The notes beneath the pieces are model-generated. The model had not been told where the DNA came from, did not search any database, and saw only the letters and a program-made list of their open reading frames with translations. The position numbers and the translations under genes are program-made. From Adiantum capillus-veneris (Eukaryota; Streptophyta; Polypodiopsida; Polypodiales; Pteridaceae), in assembly GCA_014529385.2 (NCBI GenBank), contig CM043962.1, positions 44,023,598 to 44,087,597 of the forward strand: DNA of 64,000 nucleotides. The letters run 5' to 3'. Position 1 is the stretch's first letter. The number at the start of each line of letters is the position of its first letter. Of this stretch, positions 56,264 to 64,000 are shown piece after piece.

Positions 56264-56680
56264 ATGGATTCAGACAGAGATAAGTCGAATTCCTCTGCAG
56301 CAGGAGATGCGGGAAGAGATCACAACGAAGATTCACGCGAGGAGTATGGCCCGCCTCGGCCTACTCAGGCGGAGATCAAAGAGATGGAGCGTCGACGATT
56401 GATCGAAGATGCAACAAATATGATGCTAAATTTTGCGAAGGACCCGAAATTTGCAAAATTTATGAGCCAGACCTCCTTCGACAAGGTGCATGCGCAGTGG
56501 CGGCGGACCATAGAACCACCCATCAAACCGGCTCTCAAGAAACCTCCTACTCCCAGGATGTACACAGAGCAAGAATTAGAAGAGGTGGTTGATGCACGAA
56601 TTGCTCATCTTTTTGACGCGCAAAATAAAGCAGAAAAGCACAACAAAAAGCAGAAGAAAGGCACTGACTTCCCAGGTTAT
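56264..56680 (+). pseudogene. C4 gag N-terminal fragment, fused to LTR end
   Basis: From the ATG at 56264 the frame is open for about 140 codons and matches C1 gag (EYGPP.PTQAE, MMLNFAKDPK, VVDARIA.LFD). At GTDFPGY (56661-56680) it switches to LTR sequence and reads on into nonsense. Gag builds the virus-like particle; this piece lacks the gag core and knuckle and is not functional. Confidence 0.85.
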
Positions 56681-56728
56681 TGTGGTGTCGCGGTAGATTC
56701 TCGACTTGGAGTGTCCAAGTCTGTTACA
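56681..56728 (+). repeat. 48-bp family C LTR end fragment
   Basis: TGTGGTGTCGCGGTAGATT to GTCTGTTACA, the terminal 48 bases of the LTR, joined to gag at a shared TTAT. Minus-strand gag begins right after it. Confidence 0.85.
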
Positions 56729-57150
56729 TCATATCCCATAAGTCTCTAAATGGAGTCAAACTTCTGGTTTAAAGCATAGTCTTGAATCTCTTTAGCAAAT
56801 CATAGCAAAACTGCTCAATCGGGTCTTTCAAAAGAATCTGCAACAAGTATCCCAAATCCTCTGGGCAATAGGCATCCAATGTATCTTTCTCAGTCATTTT
56901 CAAGTGATGCCAAGGCATGATGACATCTCTTGCATATTCATCGTTCTTTTCAAGTAAGATGCCACCTTTCGCTCCTTGGAATGTTCTGAGAAGCACTCTC
57001 CAAATTGTTGTTCAACTCAAGGGCTCGATGGGTGTCTTGGCCTGACTCCCTTCCTTGAATTCCTTGGTTTTCTTGTTGATCTGGTCATTGTCAAAACAGG
57101 ACGACCTCTCCTCCTTTAAACGGCTAGATGGCCTTCCATGCCTTCTAGAC
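56729..57150 (-). pseudogene. Minus-strand gag fragment in C3 composite
   Basis: The minus strand reads gag-core pieces in shifted frames (HHLKMTEKDTLDAYC near 56925; PIEQFCYDLL near 56810), homologous to C1 and C2 gag. In a normal element gag would lie near the primer site at 59661. Its position next to integrase shows rearrangement. Confidence 0.75.
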
Positions 57151-59500
57151 TTTGTTTCACAAATCGTCTTCAAAAGAATCTTGTCTTAGGTGCTTAGAAA
57201 TTAAGAAGCTTCTTAGCACCCTCGAACACTTCAAATGGCGTCTTTCTCGTGTGTCGTCGTAGGCAAACTCCACCAAGGGCAAATACTTTTCCCATGTAGT
57301 CTTCTGATCCAAAGAAGAAGACTTCAACAAATTCAAAACCATTGAATTGGCTATTTCCAAATTGCCCATTTGTCTATGGGTGGAACGAGGACGAAAACTG
57401 CAATTATGTGCCAATGTTCTCCCAGATTGCCATCCTAAACAACTAGTAGATCAGGGATCTTTGTTCAAAACAATGGACTCAAACATGTCATTTATTCGAA
57501 CAGTTTTGCCAAAGGATTGGGCTTAACTGTCTTCTTTACTGCAGAGCAGTGAGCCTGCTTATTGAAGCTGTCGATGACCGTCCAAAGGCCATCATGCCCA
57601 CTCTGTGTCTTCAGGAGATCAAAAATGAAATCCATATCAATACTTTCCTAGGGGCAGGTGGGAATGGGTAAAGGCTGTAATAATCCCTGTGTTTTATGCC
57701 TGTCAACTTGACCTTCTGGCATACCAAGCAACTGCGTACAAAGTCGTCCACATCCTTCGTGAGTCTTGGCCAAAAGAAGTAACGCTCCACACCTTTCAAG
57801 GTGGTATCAATGCCGCAGTGACCCGTGAAAGGTAGACAATGGCATTCAGTTAGAACCTTTTCCCTCAACGGTTGTGTAACGCACAACATCGTTTTCTTCA
57901 TCAAGTAGCCATCCCGTATGGAATATCCCGCTACTACTTCCCCATTCTGTATTTGAGTGCATACATCAAAAAAATCTGGATCTGTGGCGTACTGATTGAC
58001 CATGTCCCAAAGCTTCTATGATGAATTGCGGAAATAGCCAAGACTAATGGCTTCCGGGACAAAGCATCTGCCACCAAGTTCTTCTGTTCCTGTACATGGA
58101 CAATCTGGAAGTGAAGCCGCTTCTGTGACAAGAAGTAGCATAAACTCTGATGATCAGTGAAGACCGTAAAATCGGCTCCGAGTAGGTAATGTCGCCACTG
58201 AGTAAGAGCATGGATAACCGCCAAAAGCTCTTTCTCATAAATCTGTGCTGTCAATTCCGGCCTTGAAAACAATCGACTCTCATAGGCAATGACATGGCCT
58301 TCTTGCATTAAAGAAGCACCTAGAATACGACCACAAGCATCACAATATACTTCGAATGACTTTTGCAAATCCAGCAAAGTCAATACTGGTTCCGTAGTCA
58401 ATTTCTCTTTCAATGTGAAAGGCATTCACCTCTGTGGGTCCCCACGAGAAAGGGACTCCTTTCTGTGTCGGAATGTGCAAAGGGGAAGCAACCTCTGCAA
58501 ACTTTTGAATGAACCACCGGTAGTAAAAACACAAGCCAAAGAAGCTTCTAACTTCATGAACATTCTTCAAGTCAGGCAAATCGTGGATAGTGTCACTTTT
58601 GGCCGGATCCATCTGTACCCTTTCAATTGAGACGATGTGTCCCAAGAAATGTATCTCACGCAAGAAAAACTCGCTCTTTTTCACATTTATAAGCAATTTA
58701 TGCTTCCTCAGTGTCTGGAAAAACCCACAAATGATTGGTATTCTCTGAAAATCCAAAAAGTCGTCCTGAAAGCTGCCTTGTAGATGTCTCTAGAAGCAAT
58801 ACAGATCTGATGATAATCACTTCTTCATATCAATTCGGCCAGTAGAATTCTGAAGTTTGTCGAGTATATCATCGATCCTCGTAATGTGGAAATCTGTTTT
58901 GGTTGATTGTTTCTTTATCTTGGCCTCGGCTAACACTGTAAGGTGGCCGTTTCGGTGGTGTACTACCACAAATCAATCATGTGATCATCATGACATAAAG
59001 GAGGTAACTCGCTTTGTACGCCTTCAGAGAAACAGCCAGCCTCTATTGCAGAAAAATCTTGTCGTTTCTTTTCGAGGTCAATCTTCTTTTGGTTCATCTT
59101 CTTTTCAAGAGTTCTTGTCTCCCTCTTTCTGCAAGTACATGTTCTACTTCTCTGCACTCGTCTGTCCTTTCGGCTTTCCTCCCTACCTAAGAGGAGAAGC
59201 AATGGCTACATGCCATCTCGAGTAAATCTTATCAATCGGGTAACTCTTCAATTGTCTCGCCAATATGGGGCCCCTGGAGTACTTAATCAATCTGTTCACA
59301 AATATGCTAATTTGCAACTGACGTTTGTACTCCGTTCTGGCAAACTGGTCCGAAAAAAAATTTGCCCAAATCTTCATTCTTTTCTTCAATTCCCGCGTTG
59401 GATCTTCAACTTTTCTTTGCCTTCCCACTCAGAGGTGTCATCTTTGCCACATTCTTCACGAGAACCCATGTGTAATCTAGGATTCTTTATGGCTTTATGC
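57151..59500 (-). pseudogene. Broken pol of C3 (RT, RNase H, integrase)
   Basis: Right to left: an unusual gag-like segment (59428-59183; KKRMKIWANFFSDQFAR, not found in C1 or C2), a protease/RT junction (ELPPLCHDDHMIDL, about 59010), then RT with a large internal deletion that removes the FFDD box (58950-58340; LGHIVS remains). RNase H lies at 58425-57990, integrase HHCC and MDFI at 58003-57611, and a decayed integrase core at 57600-57157 (QMGNLEIAN where QTDGQSEIAN is expected). Many stops; dead. Confidence 0.85.
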
Positions 59501-59660
59501 CTGTAAGACAGAGCGATGAAGATGAGAGCGCGCCCGATGCACGATGTATGAAGGGTGGGAGTGGCTAATAAGTCCAGGGTCGGGGCATGAAGGTTCTTTT
59601 CCAAAAACTGTGTGCGTTGTAAAAACAATCGAATCCTCCGTAGAAGAAGAATCTTTCTAT
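59501..59660 (-). other. C3 leader shared with family B
   Basis: Contains GACAGAGCGATGAAGA, GCGCGCCCGATGCACGATG and GGAGTGGCTAATAAGTCC, the same leader as in family B (35262-35345). C1 and C4 have a different leader after the primer site. Confidence 0.8.
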
Positions 59661-59672
59661 GCCCTGATACCA
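59661..59672 (-). other. Primer binding site of C3
   Basis: Plus strand GCCCTGATACCA; on the minus strand TGGTATCAGGGC, one mismatch from the initiator Met-tRNA site, next to the LTR at 59674. Confidence 0.8.
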
Positions 59673-59673
59673 C

Positions 59674-60236
59674 TATAACAAACTTGGACACCCCAAGTCT
59701 AGATTCTACCGCAACATAATAGAGATTCACTCTAAAACAGTTCACAAAAATGGACATGGCCCAGTGTAGTTCCGTGCCAAGAAGTATTGGTCCCAAAGAC
59801 CGGCGCCCCTTTTGGTATTTCTTTTTATATTAATCTTCGTGCAAAGTACAAGGGAGTCTGCGGGGACTCACACTCAGACTCTACGTCCAGATGCTCTGAG
59901 TAATGAGGGCCCAGCAGACATACTTATTGTTACAAGGGATGCCCAAAAGCAGAGCCCCAAAAATCTCACTCAAAAGCTCTTAAACTCAAAAGCATTATGC
60001 CCAAAAGCTGCCAAGAGTCAGCCAACGTAATTTACGAGCATCCATACATTGCCACGTCAGCATGGCCAGCACAAAAGACAGGTATCCGTACGGCTTGCCA
60101 CGTCAGCTTGTCGGCGAAATTTTCGAAGGCCTGCCACATCATCTGCTCAACGCGTTTTACGAGCTGCTGCCACGTCAGTAAGGGCTGTGTGTGTGCGTGT
60201 GTATCCGAGGGCTTACCACATCACCAGTTTGTGACA
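59674..60236 (-). repeat. Right LTR of family C composite C3
   Basis: TATAACAAACTTGG to TTTGTGACA, 563 bp, the 5' LTR of the minus-oriented element. It resembles 53711-54233 closely, with the family block CCCTTTTGGTATTTC near 59807. Followed by ATGTC, the right target copy. Confidence 0.85.
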
Positions 60237-60298
60237 ATGTCAAGTGCAATAGAAGGTGTGGTGACACCGGAGCTTTGGGGGGGGGGGGGGGGGGGGAG

Positions 60299-60344
<46 letters not shown>

Positions 60345-61088
60345 CCCAATGGGGTAACTCTGCTAATCAAGAGAGGATACAAAGCTCTGTACTCACAGCC
60401 ATAATGGAGCCCACCCCCCCGCCCCCCAATGCTCCAGCTCTCTTCAAAGTACCCCACGACCCACAAATGTGGGAAACTAAAAGGTCACCGAGTAAAAACA
60501 AGATGCACACTACAAATGGCCACGTGGAAAAAATCGAACAAAATTTAGAGAGCCCCCTTATTGCCTAGAAGCTAGTAAAGCCTCACAAGGCCTAGCACAG
60601 CCACAAAAAAGCCCTCTCTCACTAGATCTATACGGGAAACCCTAGAGATGATCTCCCAACTCTACTAGGTTGCTACAGCATATACTTTGGCTTGATCATC
60701 TATGGGCATACAATCCTAGGGAGATCAATTCATTCTAGTCCTTATTGGCTGTTGCGCACTCCACAGGGAGTCGGGACCTGTAGATTGCTTTGGATAAATC
60801 AAAGGACACATGAGATATGGCCGTGACATCCACACATGGAATCACTATGTTCCCAATGACAACAAGACCATTTTGGGTGGACGGAGACTTACCACTTAAC
60901 TTTGGCAAGACAATACCTTGCCTTTAGAAGAGCATTTTCATGGACTTGGGAGAGGATCTCCGATATCTACATGGACAAGTTCATTGCCTCGGTCTGCAAA
61001 TTGAAGTGTGACTTCAGTATTTTGGACTCCTTTGAGGAGTTACCTGTAAGAACGAGAGATCAAGTATGATTCCATTGCATCCGGAGCC
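60237..61088 (-). other. Possible old LTR (family D) split by C3
   Basis: Removing C3 and one target copy joins GATATGATACCATGT (53695-53709) to CAAGTGCAATAGAAGG: a primer-site-like TGATACCA followed by TGTCAAGTGC. This suggests C3 landed at the edge of a minus-oriented LTR. The DNA after it has a G20 run (60277-60296), GA repeats (60301-60342) and no coding sequence. The far LTR end is not identified. Confidence 0.4.
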
Positions 61089-61723
61089 TGTCACAAATTG
61101 CTGACATGTCAAGCCACTGAAGAACAAAGCCAACCTGCAGATCCCGACCGAGGGGCCTAAACCCTAAGAAGCAGCAACACAAGAAGAAGAAGTCATAAAA
61201 AGTCCTACCAACTTATGGGACCCCATCCGATGGGGCCGAGGGGACCTAAAGGCATTACATACACACACACACAAAGCATAGAAGATGATGGCGTGGCAAC
61301 TAAACGGACAGCCTGCAAAACGCATTGACATGCTGACGTAGCACCCAAACGGATTTCCACGTTTTACGCTGATGACATGGTAGTTGTATGGATTTCCGTA
61401 AATTGCTTTTGGGACCAGATGCTTTTGAGTTTCAAGCTTTTCATGTAATTGCTTTTCATGGCCAAGGGCCTTTAAATATGAGCCAAGGGCTCATTCTCTG
61501 GCATGCTACGCGTGAGGTGCAGAGGATGGAGTAACAGCGTTGTACTGAGTTTAAGCAATATAAAAAAATACCGAAAGGGGCGCCAAGGTTTGGGGCAGTG
61601 CTCTTGAATGGAATTACGCCACTCCTCGTCTCATGTGATGTGCATCCCTTTCAGTTCAGTTGTTATTGAAGTGCTAAAAGTCTGTTCAGTCTGTTCTTTT
61701 CCGTTGGCACATGGTGCCTGTCT
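61089..61723 (+). repeat. Family B LTR, plus orientation
   Basis: Starts TGTCACAAATTGCTGACATG and follows the B LTR in reverse complement (GAGGGGCCTAAACCCTAAG near 61151, ACCGAAAGGGGCGCC near 61571, CCGTTGGCACATGGTGCC near 61701). A decayed primer site (TACCAGAGCT) follows at 61726. About 635 bp; no second LTR in the same orientation is visible. Confidence 0.8.
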
Positions 61724-62558
61724 CGTACCAGAGCTGCCTTGAGATTGGCTTAAATGGCAGTGTAGATGCCCTTCTACACTCCTGCTCAAGTTGTATACAC
61801 TCACTCTCGATAGCCTCAAAACATATTGATCTCCCCACCTCGCCAAAGATTCTTGTTGGAGTTACACCTTCTTGTCCGATGGACGCTCCAACATCTCCCA
61901 GGAGCAAATTAGGGAGTGAGGACTATTTTGTGGTTGTGCTCGGCCATACCTGAGGTAGACGTACCTTCTTGGCGATAAGTGTTATGCTCACCCAATAGGC
62001 TCACATGAGGCAAGACCCCTGTTCCCAAGGTTTCCTAAGGTAAGAGTCTCTAGTAATTTGCAGTTTTCCTTTCATATGTCTACTTTATCAATTTTTATAA
62101 TAATATGGCATATTCATTAAAGCACTCCCAATTTTACCAAGTTGTGGAGTATTAGGCTGTGAGTAGGGCATTTTGGGGGAGTCCCTATATAGGGACCCCC
62201 ACCCCCCTTGTATTCGATCATGAGATCATTGAGCAAATTGAGCCAACATTTCACCACTCTCTAGCGTTTTACCTCTCTAGCATTTAATGTGCATTGCGGT
62301 CCCTCTTTCTCCCAGCGTTCTCTTGCGATCTCACTCTCTCTCTAGCGCTCCCTTTCCCTTCTTGTCCCTTCCCTTTCTGCACATGTTTCACCCGAGGTCC
62401 GTGCGGTGGGCCGTCGACACTTGAAGGACATTACGGAAAAGATCTTTTGTCACATGCACATGGCTCTGTATGCCACATGGGCATGCTTCATAGACTTCCA
62501 AAACCAATTTTGTACATATCTCTAGATAAGAGTGTCTAAAATCCTAGGAGGATTAGTT
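61724..62558. other. Unassigned, with a TATA-centred palindrome
   Basis: No coding sequence recognised. GTCCCTATATAGGGAC (62181-62196) is a perfect 16-bp palindrome containing TATATA, followed by C-rich DNA and TTGTATTCGATCATGAG. It could be a TATA box of an LTR or promoter, with CT-rich leader sequence after it (62300-62390). Confidence 0.35.
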
Positions 62559-63257
62559 GTAACAAGATGGCACCACGTGCCAACGGAAAAGAACAGACGA
62601 GACAACTTTAAGCACTTCAAAACAATAGAACGGAAAGAGATGCACGACACACGAGATGCAGAGCGGCAAAGTTCCACCCTAAAGAGAGCATTGGCCCCAA
62701 ACCTTGGCATCCCTTTCAATATTCATTTATTTTGCTTCAACAAGGTACAATCCCAGAGACTCTACTCTGCATCTTGCACCAAGGCTTCTTATTTAAAAGC
62801 CCTTGGCCTCTAAACTAAAAAGCATCAAACTAAAAGCATTTGGTCTAAAAGCATTTGATCCAAAAGCTGCCAGCATTAATTCCATAAAGCTCTACCACGT
62901 TGGCAGCTGTCAGCGCGTTTTACGGCAGTCCATACAATGCCACGTCAGCTTGTCAGTGTGAGTTGCAAGATGTCCGTACAGACCTGCCATGTCATTAGCT
63001 GCCTACACAATTGTCTTTTCTATGCTTGTGGGTCCTACTTCTTAATATAGGCCCCATCGGATGGGGTCCCAGAAGTTAGGAACTCTTTTTTTTAAGTTGG
63101 GCCACTTGGCAAGACTTTGCAAGTTGATAATACTTCTTCTGTTGCTTCTTTTGTTCGGTTTAGGCCCCTTGGCCAAGATCTGCAAGTCGGCTAGGTTTAG
63201 GTCTAGAAAACCCTAACCCGCTGCATCTTCAATGGCTTGACACAACAGTTTGCAACA
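62559..63257 (-). repeat. Family B LTR, minus orientation
   Basis: TGTAACAAGATGGC to TTTGCAACA, 699 bp, with CACCACGTGCCAACGG near 62572 and GGATGGGGTCCCAGAAG near 63059. It shows the uninterrupted site into which C1 and C2 inserted in the other B copy. Confidence 0.85.
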
Positions 63258-63397
63258 TCCCCCCTTCTTGAAAGAAGAGTAATCATCCGCATTTACAGTA
63301 TATCTGCAAAACAAGTGAAGTTAGCACAAAAATATACGAGGTCACTCCAAGGGACATTTAGTTTTCTCATTCCATATCGAAGCTCTTGATATTTTGA
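63258..63397 (-). mobile_element. Family B interior fragment
   Basis: Matches 33971-34110: purine-tract complement (CCCCCCTTCTTGAAAG), then ATCATCCGC and TTTTCTCATTCCATATCG. The match stops near 63397 where copia sequence begins, so the B element is broken or interrupted here. Confidence 0.75.
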
Positions 63398-64000
63398 TAT
63401 AGCAAAATTACCTAGACCGTGCTTGTCTGTAAGTAGTGTCACTTCCTCCGATAATGTCACTTCTCAACGCAACTGTTGCAAAGTAGTTCCGCCTTCAAGG
63501 CTTCCCGCTCGACATCACTCATCTCGTCTTTGGTGTTGTTGCTTTTCTTCTTACCCTTTTGCTTCTTGTTGTTGGAAGAGCTTGACTTCTTCCCTATATT
63601 GAGCCGCTCCTCGTGGTCCAACACCATTGGAGCAATTTCGTCCCAAGAGATAGTAATCAACCGACCACTTATAATCAAAGAAGAATAGAAGTTGGTGTAC
63701 CGAGGAGGCAATTGGGCCAAAAGCTGGATGGCCATACCCTCTGAACTGATAAGATTTCCCATATCAAGTATCTCTTGTTGAAGCTCCTGCATCGTGTTGA
63801 TGTGATCCCGCATGGAAGAGTGCTTCGCATCCAAGGTTCTCAATTGCACCTCAAGGGCTATCCGCTTCATTGGAGAAACTCGATCATAAAGTGAAGAAAG
63901 CCGATCCCAAATCAACTTCGCATCCTTCATCAAATGTATGTGGCTAATAATTGATGGTGTATTGTTGAGGATAATGAAAGACCGGTTTTGAGCATTGACA
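63398..64000 (-). pseudogene. Copia gag fragment (UBN2 type), runs off window
   Basis: The minus strand is open from the window edge to a TGA at 63457. Landmarks are KDAKLIWDRLSSLYD (near 63925), LEVQLRTLDAKHSSM (near 63850), LLAQLPPRY (near 63707) and a Lys/Ser-rich tail. The frame is open right up to 64000, so the start lies outside. Just past the TGA the zinc knuckle can still be read (CNSC, then H), but stops replace the expected Gly and the last Cys, so it is dead. Gag in copia elements packages the RNA. It belongs to a different family from the remnant at 10773-13040 or at least a different copy. Confidence 0.8.

Noticed and set aside
60197-60466. Gly/Glu/Arg-rich frames near 60277-60342
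   Set aside because: They translate the G20 and GA repeats.

Overview
This is nuclear DNA of a land plant. The evidence is a single-exon gene with a plant-type calmodulin-binding domain, a coiled-coil gene with five clean GT-AG exons, plant-style Ty3/gypsy, Ty1/copia and Helitron elements, a tRNA-type SINE and many AT, GA and TC microsatellites. I cannot name the species. A repeat-rich genome such as a fern's would fit, but that is a guess. No tRNA, rRNA, CRISPR or bacterial operon was seen. Only two host genes are convincing; most of the window is transposable-element DNA. Family letters A, B, C and D are local names.

Layout. 1-8518: family A, a young, apparently intact chromovirus-like gypsy element with one uninterrupted gag-pol frame; its 5' LTR is cut by the window edge. 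8519-15672: a direct duplication of about 2.1-2.25 kb (copies at 8519-10772 and 13604-15672), each copy carrying the 3' end of a dead plus-strand copia element, with a different dead copia on the minus strand between them. 15927-17882: the calmodulin-binding gene (minus). 20015-21567: a decayed solo LTR related to family A. 22148-26412: a dead Helitron Rep/helicase, interrupted at 22817-24159 by a non-autonomous insertion flanked by TTAA. 27101-27254: a SINE with an 11-bp target duplication. 30635-31772: the 3' exons of the coiled-coil gene (minus).

32668-49421: one large nested complex. Family B (minus, non-coding interior) sits between near-matching 5-bp duplications. Its left LTR holds an internal triplication, and its right LTR has become a three-unit LTR-plus-leader array. 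The last B LTR is split by two family C gypsy elements in opposite orientations (C1 at 37228-43773, C2 at 43783-49242), which landed at overlapping target sites. 49417-53710 is mostly unassigned, with a 274-bp tandem duplication and LTR-like DNA. 53711-60236 is a scrambled family C element (C3) containing a 440-bp LTR palindrome and pieces of a plus-strand C copy (C4). 61089-63397 holds two more B LTRs in opposite orientations, and 63398-64000 is the gag of another dead copia (minus).

How the parts relate. Element A carries every enzyme needed to transpose. All C copies are broken, and B has no coding capacity but shares LTR and leader modules with C, so B may have been mobilised in trans by C-like proteins (inference). 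The most informative structures are the frame-restoring TTAA insertion, the paired C1/C2 insertion, the modular exchange between B and C LTRs, the LTR palindrome, and the paired inverted CCAAT boxes in the A LTR.
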